Shown piece by piece: positions 7,094 through 15,417 of a DNA stretch of 19,335 bases. Numbering within the stretch: the first letter of the stretch is position 1; each line of letters starts with the position of its first letter. The stretch comes from Solirubrobacterales bacterium 70-9. Its GTDB lineage: Bacteria > Actinomycetota > Thermoleophilia > Solirubrobacterales > 70-9. Under the pieces are notes generated by a model. It made no database searches, had not been told where the DNA came from, and saw only the letters and a list, made by a program, of their open reading frames with translations. The stretch spans positions 1 to 19,335 of the forward strand of contig MKSH01000256.1 in NCBI GenBank assembly GCA_001898095.1, written 5' to 3'. The position numbers were made by a program, and so were the translations under genes.

Positions 7094-7860
7094 CCGAGCT
7101 CCCGCGAGGCGCGGTCGGCGGCCACGCGCACCCGCGTCCCCAATCGATCGAGCTCGCGCTCGGAGGCCATCCCGCCGGGCAGCACCAGGCCCAGCACGAG
7201 CTCGATCTCGCCGGCCGCGCCGAACACCGGCGCGGCCAGGGCGGCGAGCCCGAAGATCATCTGGTTCACGGTGCGGGCGAAGGGAACCTCGCGCATCGCG
7301 CGGCGGAGCTCGTCGATCGCCGCGGCGCTCATCTCCCGGGTCGAGCCCTGCTTCTGCTGCGCCTTGATCACCGGCGCGGTCGCCGCCTTCGGCAGTTGGC
7401 CGAGGAAGATGTGGCCGACCGCGGAGTCGAGCATCGGCAGGGTCGAGCCGAGCCGGATCACGATCGGCAGCAGGTGCGCCCCGGTGTCCCAGCCGACCAG
7501 GACCGGCCCGCCCTCGCTCCAGACCGAGAGGTTCACGGTGTGGCCGCTGTCGTCGCGCAGCTCGGTCGCGAAGGCCGAGGCGGTGCGGACCGAGTCGGCG
7601 CGCCGCACCGCCTCGACCCCGAGCGCCCGCGCTTCCGGGCCGAGGTCGTAGAGCCCGCTCCCGGCGTCCTGGGAGGCGAGGCCGGTGCGGGTCAGGCTGG
7701 TCAGGTAGCGGTGCGTTTTGGCCGGGTGGAGGTCGGCGCCGCGCGCCACCTCCGACAGCGACATCGGCCCGCGCCCGCGCTCCAGCGCCCGCAGCACCCG
7801 CGCCCCGACCTCGATCGATTTGATCCCCTGCCCCGAGCTGGGCTCCGACTTCTCGGTCAC
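7081..7860 (-). CDS. IclR-family transcriptional regulator
   Basis: The 259-residue protein has an N-terminal winged HTH at about 12-75 (SIEVGARVLRALERGRGPMS, then LSEVARGADLHPAKTHRYLT) and an IclR effector domain at about 90-255 (SGHTVNLSVWSEGGPVLVGW, LPMLDSAVGHIFLGQL). IclR proteins control aromatic degradation (PcaR, PobR, MhpR groups) with an aromatic or dicarboxylic acid as ligand. The start is GTG at 7860 with AAAGGAGG well placed upstream. It lies last in the minus-strand unit with the flavin monooxygenase, 22 bp after its stop, which suggests it controls the 7883-11466 unit and perhaps the divergent resorcylate operon. Confidence 0.93.
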   Translation of the reverse strand: MTEKSEPSSGQGIKSIEVGARVLRALERGRGPMSLSEVARGADLHPAKTHRYLTSLTRTGLASQDAGSGLYDLGPEARALGVEAVRRADSVRTASAFATELRDDSGHTVNLSVWSEGGPVLVGWDTGAHLLPIVIRLGSTLPMLDSAVGHIFLGQLPKAATAPVIKAQQKQGSTREMSAAAIDELRRAMREVPFARTVNQMIFGLAALAAPVFGAAGEIELVLGLVLPGGMASERELDRLGTRVRVAADRASRELGYAG

Positions 7861-7882
7861 CGTGCCGCGCCTCCTTTGCCGT

Positions 7883-9460
7883 TCATCTCCCGCTCCCGCT
7901 ACCGCCGAGCGCCCTCAGCGTGGCGTCGACCAGGCCCGCCAGTCTCTCGCCCCGATCGGCCGTCCCGAACAGGTACCAGTCGGGTCGCACGACCGCCGCG
8001 TCGCAGTCATGTCCGTCGAACCAGCGCCCGTAGGTCCCGTCGCGGTCGACCACCGCGGTGACGCCTTCCAGCCGCACCTGCCCGTCGCCGTCGCCGACCC
8101 AGGCCACGTGGCCGCCGATCGCCGCCCATTCCTGGCGCCGGCGCAGGTCGAGCCCGGCGAGCGCGCCGTTGCGGGCGACGATGCAGGGGCCCTGGCCGAC
8201 GACGTCGTCGAAGCGCCCGACGCCGGCGTCGCCGCCGACCTGGCCCTGGACGAAGAACTCGCCCGCGTGCGGGGCGCCGATCCGCGTCGCCAGCCCGCCC
8301 TCCGAGAGCGGCGGATAGCGGAGCTTCTCCGGCGCCCGCTTCTCGGCCCGCGCCCGCAGCATGCGCTCGTCGCGCTCGCGCGCCCGCGCCGGGTCGCGCA
8401 GCGTCTGCACCCGTCCCAGCTCGATCGCTTTCTCGGTGATGAAGCGGACGTGCGGCTCGCGCTCCGGCTGGTAGGTGTCGAGCAGGTCGGCGGGGGCCAG
8501 GTCGCGAAGGACGAGGTCGAGCTTCCAGGCGATGTTGTGGGCGTCCCGCATCCCCGAGCACATGCCCTGGGCGAGGAACGGCGGCATCTCGTGCGCGGCG
8601 TCGCCGGCCAACAGCACCCGGCCTTCGCGCCAGCGCTCCGCCACCCGCGAGCGGAAGACGTAGTTGGCGACCCGGATCAGCTCGGCGTCGGCGGGGGTGA
8701 GGTAGTCGGCGACGCGGGCCCAGACCCGCTCCGGGGAGGTCGCCGTGGCGCGGTCTTCGTCGGGCTCGAGCATGAAGGAGAAGCGCTGGTGGTCGGGGCC
8801 GATGCGGACGATCGCGATCGGCTGCGCCGGGTCGCAGACCTGGCGGAAGGTGGGCACGCCGTCGAGGTCGGGCGGGCAGGCGAAGTCGCAGACCAGCCAG
8901 TTCTCTTCGAAGCCGTAGCTGTCGAAGCCGATCCCGAGGGCGGGGCGGACGAACCCGGTGCCGCCGTCGGCGCCGACGACGTAGCGCGCCCGCACCACCA
9001 TCCCGCCGCCGTCGTCGCGGCGCCCGCGCAGCTCGACCCCCTCGCCGTCGGCGCGCATGCCCTCGACCGTCACCCCCTGGTGCACCTCGACCTCCGGCAG
9101 CGAGCGGCAGAGGCCGTCGAGCACGTCCTCGATGTGGGGCTGGAACATCATGTAGAGCTGGGCCCAGCCGCCGGGGGCGGGGTCGTCGTAGGAGATCTCG
9201 ACCAGCGTCTCGCCGTCGCCGTTCACCCACTCGTAGTCGCGCTGGACGACCGCCCCGGGAAGCACCTCCTCGCTCACGCCGAGCTTCTGGAAGGTGCGCA
9301 TGATCTCGTCGTCGAAGCAGGCTGCCCGCGGCAGGTTGTAGAGGCCGGGGTAGCGCTCCAGCACGACGACGCGGTGCCCGGCGCGGCCGAGCAGCGCCGC
9401 CAGCGTCATCCCGGTCGGCCCGTAGCCGACGATCGCCACGTCGTGCGTCGGCTCCGCCAC
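7883..9460 (-). CDS. FAD-dependent aromatic hydroxylase, MhpA-like
   Basis: The 525-residue protein is a class A flavoprotein monooxygenase. It has the FAD/ADP site VGYGPTG (11-17), the DG motif GADGG (163-167) and the GD motif RVLLAGDAAHEMPPFLAQGM (281-300), then CSGMRDAHNIAWKL. Similarity to 3-(3-hydroxyphenyl)propionate hydroxylase MhpA runs along the length, including the PRA..DDE.MR segment at 44-55 and a C-terminal thioredoxin-like domain. Such enzymes use NAD(P)H and O2 to hydroxylate a phenol ortho to its OH. In this cluster it could turn resorcinol into hydroxyquinol, or make the catechol for the extradiol enzyme upstream. The start is GTG at 9460, 9 bp after the stop of the MDR gene. 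Confidence 0.92.
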   Translation of the reverse strand: MAEPTHDVAIVGYGPTGMTLAALLGRAGHRVVVLERYPGLYNLPRAACFDDEIMRTFQKLGVSEEVLPGAVVQRDYEWVNGDGETLVEISYDDPAPGGWAQLYMMFQPHIEDVLDGLCRSLPEVEVHQGVTVEGMRADGEGVELRGRRDDGGGMVVRARYVVGADGGTGFVRPALGIGFDSYGFEENWLVCDFACPPDLDGVPTFRQVCDPAQPIAIVRIGPDHQRFSFMLEPDEDRATATSPERVWARVADYLTPADAELIRVANYVFRSRVAERWREGRVLLAGDAAHEMPPFLAQGMCSGMRDAHNIAWKLDLVLRDLAPADLLDTYQPEREPHVRFITEKAIELGRVQTLRDPARARERDERMLRARAEKRAPEKLRYPPLSEGGLATRIGAPHAGEFFVQGQVGGDAGVGRFDDVVGQGPCIVARNGALAGLDLRRRQEWAAIGGHVAWVGDGDGQVRLEGVTAVVDRDGTYGRWFDGHDCDAAVVRPDWYLFGTADRGERLAGLVDATLRALGGSGSGR

Positions 9461-9469
9461 GGCCCGCCC

Positions 9470-10522
9470 CTATGACGACTCGACCGTGAGCAGGGTGTGG
9501 CCGTGCTGGGCGCCGCTCTGGATCCGCACGTGGGCCTCGGCGGCCTGCTCGAGCGGCAGCTCGGCGATCGACCCGGCGGGCAGGCGGAAGCCCGCGTCGA
9601 CCAGCTCCCAGAGGCGCTTGCGATCGGCCGGGGTGGTGGTGCGGACGCCGAGCAGGGAGATGCTTTTCACGTAGAGCGGGGCGGCCGGGACGGGGAGGAT
9701 CGGCAGCTCGGGGTTGCCGATCGCGCCGGAGAAGACGACGCGGGCGCCGATCGCCAGGGCCGGGAAGTAGGCGGCGAAGGCGTCCGGGTTGGCGACGTTG
9801 TCGGTGACCGCGTCGAGGCCGGAGCCGTCGGTGGCCTCCATCAGCGCCTCGGTGAGGTTCGGGTCGCCGGCGTCCAGGTTCGCGGCAAGATTGAAGCCCT
9901 CCGGTACCTGGCCGGGGCGGCGGGAGAGCCCGATCACGTCGGCGCCGAGGTGGTTGCCGAGCGCCGCCAGGGTCGATCCCAGCGCCCCGGTGACGCCGGT
10001 CACCAGCAGCTTCGTGCCCGGGCCGACGCCCGCGACCTGGAGCTGGGTGAAGGCGATCGCCCCGTCGGCGGCTAGCGCCGCGGCCTCCCCCAGGGAGAGA
10101 TCGTCGGGAACCGGGTGGGCGTTGCCGGCGCCGACGACGGCGAACTCGGCGTAGGAGCCGCGCCGGTGGATCCCGAGGAGGGTGAGTTCGGCGCACTGCT
10201 CGGTGTGGCCGCTCAGGCACGCCTCGCACTCGCCGCAGGTCTCGGTGTTGGAGACGGCGACGCGGGTGCCGACCAGGCCGGGGTCGACGCCCTCGCCGAC
10301 CGACTCGATCGTCCCGCCGAAGTCACCGCCGAGGATGTGGGGGAGGGTCACGAACTGCGAGAACGGGTGGCGGCCGGTGCGGGTGGCGACGTCGCGCGTG
10401 CGCGAGACCTCCACCGCCGCGACCCGCACCCGGACCTGGCCCGGCCCGGGCGTGGGGTCGGGGACGTCCTCCAGCCGCAGGACGTCCTCACCGCCGAACT
10501 CGCGCATCGTCACGGCGCGCAT
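9470..10522 (-). CDS. MDR-family oxidoreductase with structural zinc lobe, no catalytic zinc site
   Basis: The 350-residue protein is a medium-chain dehydrogenase/reductase. A GroES-like fold is followed by a Rossmann domain with TGVTGALGSTLAALG (175-189). Four cysteines, C96, C99, C102 and C110, have the C-x2-C-x2-C-x7-C spacing of the structural zinc lobe. The catalytic zinc residues are missing: SRTRD stands in place of the Cys-containing segment (40-44) and GGDFGG in place of GHE (65-70), as in quinone reductases. It may reduce a quinone or an enone NAD(P)H-dependently. The ATG at 10522 (AGGGGG about 8 bases upstream) was chosen over a frame open back to 10633, whose 37 extra residues match no MDR and overlap the dioxygenase gene. 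Confidence 0.88.
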   Translation of the reverse strand: MRAVTMREFGGEDVLRLEDVPDPTPGPGQVRVRVAAVEVSRTRDVATRTGRHPFSQFVTLPHILGGDFGGTIESVGEGVDPGLVGTRVAVSNTETCGECEACLSGHTEQCAELTLLGIHRRGSYAEFAVVGAGNAHPVPDDLSLGEAAALAADGAIAFTQLQVAGVGPGTKLLVTGVTGALGSTLAALGNHLGADVIGLSRRPGQVPEGFNLAANLDAGDPNLTEALMEATDGSGLDAVTDNVANPDAFAAYFPALAIGARVVFSGAIGNPELPILPVPAAPLYVKSISLLGVRTTTPADRKRLWELVDAGFRLPAGSIAELPLEQAAEAHVRIQSGAQHGHTLLTVESS

Positions 10523-10533
10523 CGGGCAGCCCC

Positions 10534-11466
10534 CTAGTGGTCCATGAAGTCGGGGTTGATCCACCCCCACTTGTTCGCGGCGGCCGGCTCGGGCGTCCAG
10601 AATTTCGGGCCCTGCGGCCATTCCTCGTGCCACGGGCGCGGCTCGAAGGTGCCGGTCTCCTCGTCGGCGATCATGTCGATCTCGGTGAAGAGCTCGATGA
10701 AGTTGCCGTCGGGGTCGGGGTGGTAGGTGAAGATGTTGTGCCCGACGCCGTGGCGGCCCGGTCCCCAGGCCATGCGGATGTCCCGCGCGCCGAGGTGGTC
10801 GAGCATTTCCTTCAGGTGCATGAAGTCGCGCATTTCGTAGGCGACGTGGTGCAGCCCGTGGCGTTTCTTCGAGGTCATCATGTTGACCACGTGGTGGTCG
10901 GCGTTGCAGCGCAGGAAGCTGAAGAAATCGCCGATCGTGTCGGCCCAGCGGAAGCCCATGACGCCGAGGTAGAACTCGTGGCCGGCGGCGAGGTCTTCGA
11001 CGAAGGAGGCGATGTGGCCGAGCTTCGCCGGGCGCACGCCGACGACCGAGCCGACGCCGCTCGACCCCTGGTTCTTGTAGAGGGTGATCGGGGTGCCGCT
11101 CTCGAACTCGCTCATCACGATCGCGTCGCCGATCCCGGGTTCCGGGTCGGAGCGGCGCTCGAAGTCGATCCCCGCCGCGGTCAGCCGCTCGGCGGTCTCG
11201 TCGAGCGTGCCGTGGATCTCGAAGCCGAGCCCGGCGCGCCCGTGCGGCTCGCCCTTGCGGATCGCCACCGAGTGGTGGTCCCCCGCCGTGGTCAGGTAGA
11301 CGGTGTCGCCCTCCTCGCCGCTGCGCGCCAGCTGCAGCGCCTCTTCGTAGTGGGCCGCGATCGCGCCGACGTCCTGCGTCGTGACCACGTGAAAGCCCAG
11401 TTTCGAGACGTCGACCGGCGTCGTCTCGGGCGTGTCCGTCCGCAGCTGCGGAGTTCCGCTCTCCAT
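10534..11466 (-). CDS. Type I extradiol ring-cleavage dioxygenase (BphC-like)
   Basis: The 310-residue protein has two vicinal-oxygen-chelate halves (about 22-131 and 148-262). The C-terminal half keeps the iron ligands H151 (KLGHIASF), H207 (GLHHVAYE) and E258 (NFIELF). H192 lies 15 residues before H207, exactly the spacing of catalytic His195 to ligand His210 in BphC; H243 and Y248 match other active-site positions. It should therefore be an active Fe(II) enzyme cleaving a catechol meta to the hydroxyls. The Trp/Pro-rich tail after 275 (HEEWPQGPKFWTPEP) is also seen in some BphC relatives. The ATG is preceded by GGAGG. It is the first gene of the minus-strand unit, divergent from the decarboxylase operon. 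Confidence 0.9.
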   Translation of the reverse strand: MESGTPQLRTDTPETTPVDVSKLGFHVVTTQDVGAIAAHYEEALQLARSGEEGDTVYLTTAGDHHSVAIRKGEPHGRAGLGFEIHGTLDETAERLTAAGIDFERRSDPEPGIGDAIVMSEFESGTPITLYKNQGSSGVGSVVGVRPAKLGHIASFVEDLAAGHEFYLGVMGFRWADTIGDFFSFLRCNADHHVVNMMTSKKRHGLHHVAYEMRDFMHLKEMLDHLGARDIRMAWGPGRHGVGHNIFTYHPDPDGNFIELFTEIDMIADEETGTFEPRPWHEEWPQGPKFWTPEPAAANKWGWINPDFMDH

Positions 11467-11593
11467 CTCCTCCGACCTCCTCGGGTCGTCGTTTTCCCTG
11501 CCGCCGACATTACACGATCCGTAGCGAGTTGACTATTTCGTAACGGCCTGCGAGGATCGAGAGGAGGGCAAGGGAGGCCGACGAGGAGGGTTG
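11467..11593. promoter_or_regulatory. Divergent promoter region between the extradiol and resorcylate operons
   Basis: This 127-bp gap is the control point of the two catabolic units. Toward the plus operon, TTGACT (11529-11534) is followed after 17 bases by GAGGAT (11552-11557), a fair actinobacterial -35/-10 pair about 36 bases before the ATG at 11594. Toward the minus unit, TGTAAT (reverse of 11509-11514) is a possible -10. Imperfect inverted sequences CGTAGCGAG (11520-11528) and TTCGTAACG (11537-11545) flank the -35 box, and CGATCC (11515-11520) mirrors GGATCG (11554-11559). Either could be the IclR operator. The AT-rich TAATNRTT element of the other promoters is absent. Confidence 0.45.
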
Positions 11594-12586
11594 ATGCGCG
11601 GAAAGATCGCCGTCGAGGAGCACTTTGTGACGCCGGAGCTGAAGGACACGATCTTCGGCTCGATCGGCTGGAAGCAGGAGGAGTGGACGGCGATGGCCGA
11701 CGCTCTGCAGGAGACCGGGGAGGTCCGACTCGCCGACATGGACGCGGCCGGGATCGAGATCGCCGCGGTCTCGCTCGCCGCTCCCTGCATCCAGGACATC
11801 GTCGACCCGGCGGAGGCGACGGCGAAGGCGGCGGATGCCAACGACGCGCTTGCCGACGCGGTGCGCGCGCACCCGGACCGCTACGTCGGGCTGGCGGCGC
11901 TGGCGCTGCAGGACCCGGGGGCGGCGGCCGGCGAGCTGGAGCGCTGCGTGAACGAGCTCGGCTTCCGCGGCGCGCTCGTGAACGGCTACTCCAGCGTCGG
12001 CGGTCTGGGGACGGCGCGCTACTACGACGAAGAGGCCTACCTGCCGTTCTGGGAGCGGGTGGCCGCGCTCGGCGTCCCCTTTTACCTGCACCCGCGCAAC
12101 CCGCTGCCGACCGAGCGGCGCTACTACGAGGGGCGTGAGGCGCTCCTCGGCCCGACCTGGGCGTTCACGGTGGAGACCGCGACGCACTGCCAGCGGATGA
12201 TGGTGAGCGGGCTGTTCGACCGCTTCCCGGAGCTGCAGATCGTGATCGGCCACATGGGGGAGCTCTTGCCGTTCGCGGTCGAGCGCACCGAGCAGCGGCT
12301 GTCCCACATCCCCAGCGTGACCCTGGAGCGCGGCCCGGCGGAGGTCCTGCGGGAGAACTTCTTCATCACCACCAGCGGCAACTTCCACACGCCGTCGCTG
12401 CTGGGGGCGATGCTGCAGGTCGGCGCCGACCGGATCCTCTTCGCCGCCGACTACCCGTTCGAGCGCACCGCCGAGGCGGCCGAGTGGTTCGACACGGTGC
12501 CGATCAGCGCCGCCGATCGCCGCAAGATCGGCCGCGACAACGCGGCGCGGCTCCTCGGCATCGACATCGGCGCGGGGGTGTCGTGA
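11594..12586 (+). CDS. Gamma-resorcylate (2,6-dihydroxybenzoate) decarboxylase-like amidohydrolase
   Basis: The 330-residue protein belongs to the ACMSD/amidohydrolase_2 family. It follows known gamma-resorcylate decarboxylases almost segment by segment: GKIAVEEHF, LQDP, LGFRGALVNGYS, VPFYLHPRNPLP, LLGPTWAF.ETA.H, GHMGE.LP, FFITTSGNF and GADRILFAADYPFE. The zinc and catalytic residues E8, H10, H166, H220 and D286 are all present at near-identical spacing to E8, H10, H164, H218 and D287 of that enzyme. The expected reaction is non-oxidative, reversible decarboxylation of 2,6-dihydroxybenzoate or a close dihydroxybenzoate to resorcinol. ATG at 11594 with AGGAGG 4 bases upstream was preferred to TTG at 11591. 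Hydroxyquinol-pathway genes follow directly, which supports the substrate. Confidence 0.88.
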   Translation: MRGKIAVEEHFVTPELKDTIFGSIGWKQEEWTAMADALQETGEVRLADMDAAGIEIAAVSLAAPCIQDIVDPAEATAKAADANDALADAVRAHPDRYVGLAALALQDPGAAAGELERCVNELGFRGALVNGYSSVGGLGTARYYDEEAYLPFWERVAALGVPFYLHPRNPLPTERRYYEGREALLGPTWAFTVETATHCQRMMVSGLFDRFPELQIVIGHMGELLPFAVERTEQRLSHIPSVTLERGPAEVLRENFFITTSGNFHTPSLLGAMLQVGADRILFAADYPFERTAEAAEWFDTVPISAADRRKIGRDNAARLLGIDIGAGVS

Positions 12587-13527
12587 GCGCGACGGGCGAG
12601 AGCGGCGCACCGGGCGCGGGCGGGGAGGACCGTGCGGTCTCGCCCGCGGAGATCACCGCGCAGGTCATCGCCCGCTTCGACTCCTGCGCCGACCCGCGCC
12701 TGCGGGAGATCATGCAGGCGCTGGTCGCCCACCTGCACGGCTTCGTCACCGAGGTCGGGCTGACCGAGGCCGAGTGGGCGGCGGCGATCGGCGAGCTCAC
12801 CGCCACCGGCCACATCACCGACGACAAGCGCCAGGAGTTCATCCTCTGGTCGGACTCGCTGGGGGTCTCGATGCTGGTCGACGCGCTCGCCCATCCCGCT
12901 CCCGACGGCGCCACCGAGTCGACCGTGCTCGGGCCCTTCTACGTAGCGGGCTCGCCGCTGCGGCCCTACGGCGCCGACATCGCCGAGCAGGAGGCGGGCG
13001 TGCCCGCCTGGGTGCACGGGCGGGTGCTCGACACCGGCGGCGAGCCGATCGCGGGCGCCGAACTCGACGTCTGGCAGAACGGCGACAACCGCCTCTACGC
13101 GGTCCAGGACGAGGAGGCCCCCGACGACCACCTGCGCGGGCGCTTCGAGACCGACGCCGAGGGCCGCTTCGCCTTCCGCGCCGTGCGCCCGGTCCCCTAC
13201 CCGATCCCCGACGACGGCCCGGTCGGCCGCATGCTCGCCGCCACCGGCCGCCATCCCTGGCGCCCCGCCCACGTCCACATCGTCGTCCGGGCGCCGGGAC
13301 ACAGGTCGGTCACCACCCACATCTTCGACGCCGAGAGCGAGTACCTGGGCGACGACGCGGTCTTCGCCGTGAAGCCGTCCCTGATGCGGACCTTCGAGGA
13401 GCGCGCCGCCGACGATCCCGAGCGCCCCGAGGGGGTCGAGGAGCCCTGGGTGTCCCTGGAGCTCGACTTAGTCCTGGCGCCGGGGGAGGACGAGGCCGCC
13501 GTGAAGGACCTGGGGCGCACGCACTGA
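12583..13527 (+). CDS. Intradiol dioxygenase, probable hydroxyquinol 1,2-dioxygenase
   Basis: The 314-residue protein has the N-terminal helical dimerisation domain (about 22-110) and the intradiol catalytic barrel. The Fe(III) ligands are Y172, Y206, H230 and H232 (NRLYAVQ, PVPYPIPDDGP, HPWRPAHVHI), at the family's spacing. STVLGPFYVAGSP and the large size fit hydroxyquinol rather than protocatechuate enzymes. It should ortho-cleave 1,2,4-trihydroxybenzene to maleylacetate. The start is GTG at 12583, overlapping the decarboxylase stop by 4 bases; the first 20 residues are low-complexity Gly/Ala. The maleylacetate reductase gene follows with a 1-base overlap, the classic pairing. A catechol or chlorocatechol substrate is the main alternative. 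Confidence 0.92.
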   Translation: MSATGESGAPGAGGEDRAVSPAEITAQVIARFDSCADPRLREIMQALVAHLHGFVTEVGLTEAEWAAAIGELTATGHITDDKRQEFILWSDSLGVSMLVDALAHPAPDGATESTVLGPFYVAGSPLRPYGADIAEQEAGVPAWVHGRVLDTGGEPIAGAELDVWQNGDNRLYAVQDEEAPDDHLRGRFETDAEGRFAFRAVRPVPYPIPDDGPVGRMLAATGRHPWRPAHVHIVVRAPGHRSVTTHIFDAESEYLGDDAVFAVKPSLMRTFEERAADDPERPEGVEEPWVSLELDLVLAPGEDEAAVKDLGRTH

Positions 13528-14651
13528 TGGCCGCCGGCGAGCCCTCGGCGGCCGGCGCGCGGGCCGCGGCCGTCCCCGCGCCGCCCGGCGCCCGGATCTA
13601 CGAGGCGCTGCCCGGGCGCGTCGTCTTCGGCGCCGGCGCGGTCGGCGGGGTCGCCGCCGAGGTCGAGCGGCTCGGCGCCGGGCGGGTGCTCCTCGTCGAC
13701 GGGCTCCTCGACGCGGTCCTCCGCGAGCGGATCGAACGGGAGCTGGACGCCCGCCACGCCGGGACGATCGACGACGTCGCCCAGCACGTCCCCGCCGACC
13801 TGGTCGAGCGGACGCGGCGCCGGGCCGCGGAGCTCGGCGTCGACTGCCTCGTCGCCGTCGGCGGCGGCTCGGCGACCGGGCTCGCCAAGGCCCTGGCGCT
13901 GGAGACCGGGATCCCGATCGTCGCGATCCCGACCACCTACGCGGGCTCCGAGATGACGCCGATCTGGGGGATCACCGCCGACGGGCGCAAAACCACCGGC
14001 AGCGACCCCCGGGTGCTGCCGCGGACCGTGATCTACGACCCCAAGCTGCTCCTCTCCCTGCCCCCGCGGCCCGGCGCGGCGAGCGGGATGAACGCGATGG
14101 CGCACTGCGTCGAGGCGATGTGGACGCCGGCCGCCAACCCGGTCACCGACGCGGTCGCGAGCGACGGGATCGCCCGCCTCGCCCGCGGCCTGCGGGCGTC
14201 CCACGCCGACCCGGGCGACCTCGAGGCGCGCGCCGAATCGCTGCGCGGGGCCTGGCTCGCGGGCACCGCGCTCGCCGTCGCCGGCACCGGCCTCCACCAC
14301 AAGCTCTGCCACGTCCTCGGCGGCAGCTTCGGGCTGCCCCACGCCGAGGTGCACGCGGCGGTGCTGCCCTGGGTCGTCGACTACTACCGCGAGGCGGCGC
14401 CGGACGCGCAGGCGCGGATCGCCGCGGCGCTCGGCGCCGACGACGCGGTCACCGGCCTGCGCGACCTGGCGCGCGACCTCGACCTCGGCGGCGGGCTGGC
14501 CGCCCTCGGCCTGCGCGAGGCCGACCTCGACGAGGCGGCCGCGCAGGGCGCCGAGGCGGCGGCGCCGACGCCGGCGCCGATCGACCGGGCCGGGATCCGG
14601 GAGCTCTTGGGACATGCATTCACAAACGGGACAGGAGAGGAAGATGGCTGA
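13527..14651 (+). CDS. Maleylacetate reductase
   Basis: The 374-residue protein is of the iron-alcohol-dehydrogenase superfamily: GRVVFGAGAV (30-39), nucleotide-binding VGGGSATGLAKALAL (111-125), PTTYAGSEMTPIWG (135-148), GMNAMAHCVEAM (187-198), HHKLCHVLGGSFGLPHAEVH (257-276). The metal Asp of true iron ADHs is replaced by Asn189 in GMNAMAH, as in maleylacetate reductases, while H193, H258/H262 and H272 remain. It reduces maleylacetate to 3-oxoadipate with NAD(P)H. ATG at 13527 (TGATG overlap with the dioxygenase stop) is the natural start; the frame is open far upstream to 12774, but that part is a shadow of the dioxygenase. The first 20 residues are an Ala/Pro-rich extension beyond typical family starts. 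Confidence 0.92.
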   Translation: MAAGEPSAAGARAAAVPAPPGARIYEALPGRVVFGAGAVGGVAAEVERLGAGRVLLVDGLLDAVLRERIERELDARHAGTIDDVAQHVPADLVERTRRRAAELGVDCLVAVGGGSATGLAKALALETGIPIVAIPTTYAGSEMTPIWGITADGRKTTGSDPRVLPRTVIYDPKLLLSLPPRPGAASGMNAMAHCVEAMWTPAANPVTDAVASDGIARLARGLRASHADPGDLEARAESLRGAWLAGTALAVAGTGLHHKLCHVLGGSFGLPHAEVHAAVLPWVVDYYREAAPDAQARIAAALGADDAVTGLRDLARDLDLGGGLAALGLREADLDEAAAQGAEAAAPTPAPIDRAGIRELLGHAFTNGTGEEDG

Positions 14652-15417
14652 TCTGGACGGGCGCGTCGCGGTTGTCACCGGGGGCGCCAAAGGGATCGGC
14701 GCGGGCATTTCGGAATGCCTCGCCGAGCAGGGGGCGACCGTGGTGGTCGCCGACATCGACGGGGCGGCGGCCGAGGAGCACGCCGCGGCGCTGCCGGGGC
14801 GCTCGCTCGCGGTGGCTACCGACGTCAGCAAGGCCGACTCGGTCGCGGCGCTGGCCAAGGCGGTGGCCGACGAGCTCGGCACCGTCGACATCCTCGTCAA
14901 CAACGCCGGCGTCGGGCCGATCCCGACCCCGGTGCAGGACATGGGCGAGGACGAGTGGGACCGGGTGATGGACATCAACGCGCGCGGCGTCTTCCTCTGC
15001 AGCCGGGCGTTCGTGCCGAGCGTGATCGAGTCCGACCACGGGCGGATCATCAACATCTCCTCGATCGTCGGCCAGACCGGCTTCGCCCTGGTGATCCAGT
15101 ACGTCGCCTCGAAGTTCGCCGTCACCGGGATGACCCAGTCGCTGGCGAAGGAGCTGGCGCCGCACGGGGTGACGGTGAACTCGATCCACCCGGGGATCCT
15201 GGAGACCGAACTGCACGGCGGCGTGGTGAAACTGTTCAGCGCGATCCAGGGGCAGTCGGAGGAGGCGACCTGGGACTGGTTTCGTGCCGAAATCCCGCTC
15301 GGCCGCTTCCAGACCCCGCGCGACTGTGGTGAGATGGCGGCGTTCCTCGCTTCCGATCGGGCCCACAACCTCACCGGCGCGGCGTTCAACGTCGACGGCG
15401 GCTGGGAGATGCACTGA
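14644..15417 (+). CDS. SDR-family oxidoreductase (active-site complete)
   Basis: The 257-residue classical short-chain dehydrogenase has the nucleotide motif TGGAKGIG (12-19), D60 in TDVS, NNAG (86-89) and the catalytic set N112, S140, Y153 and K157 (NISSIVG, YVASK). The C-terminus AAFNVDGGWEMH is the normal SDR ending. VVADID places an acidic residue after the second strand, favouring NAD(H). The substrate is not evident; dehydrogenation of a diol or alcohol intermediate feeding ring cleavage is plausible. ATG at 14644 with AGGAG 6 bases upstream was chosen over the ATG at 14614. It overlaps the maleylacetate reductase end by 8 bases and the next start by 1, so it is in the same operon. Confidence 0.92.
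   Translation: MADLDGRVAVVTGGAKGIGAGISECLAEQGATVVVADIDGAAAEEHAAALPGRSLAVATDVSKADSVAALAKAVADELGTVDILVNNAGVGPIPTPVQDMGEDEWDRVMDINARGVFLCSRAFVPSVIESDHGRIINISSIVGQTGFALVIQYVASKFAVTGMTQSLAKELAPHGVTVNSIHPGILETELHGGVVKLFSAIQGQSEEATWDWFRAEIPLGRFQTPRDCGEMAAFLASDRAHNLTGAAFNVDGGWEMH

Noticed and set aside
10523..10633. A 37-residue N-terminal extension of the MDR oxidoreductase
   Set aside because: MRAVTMREFGG at 10522 is the normal MDR beginning with a ribosome site before it; the extension overlaps the dioxygenase coding end and matches nothing.
12774..13526. An upstream extension that would fuse 251 residues to maleylacetate reductase
   Set aside because: The extension is the out-of-frame shadow of the intradiol dioxygenase; the ATG at 13527 overlaps its stop and begins near the family's normal start.
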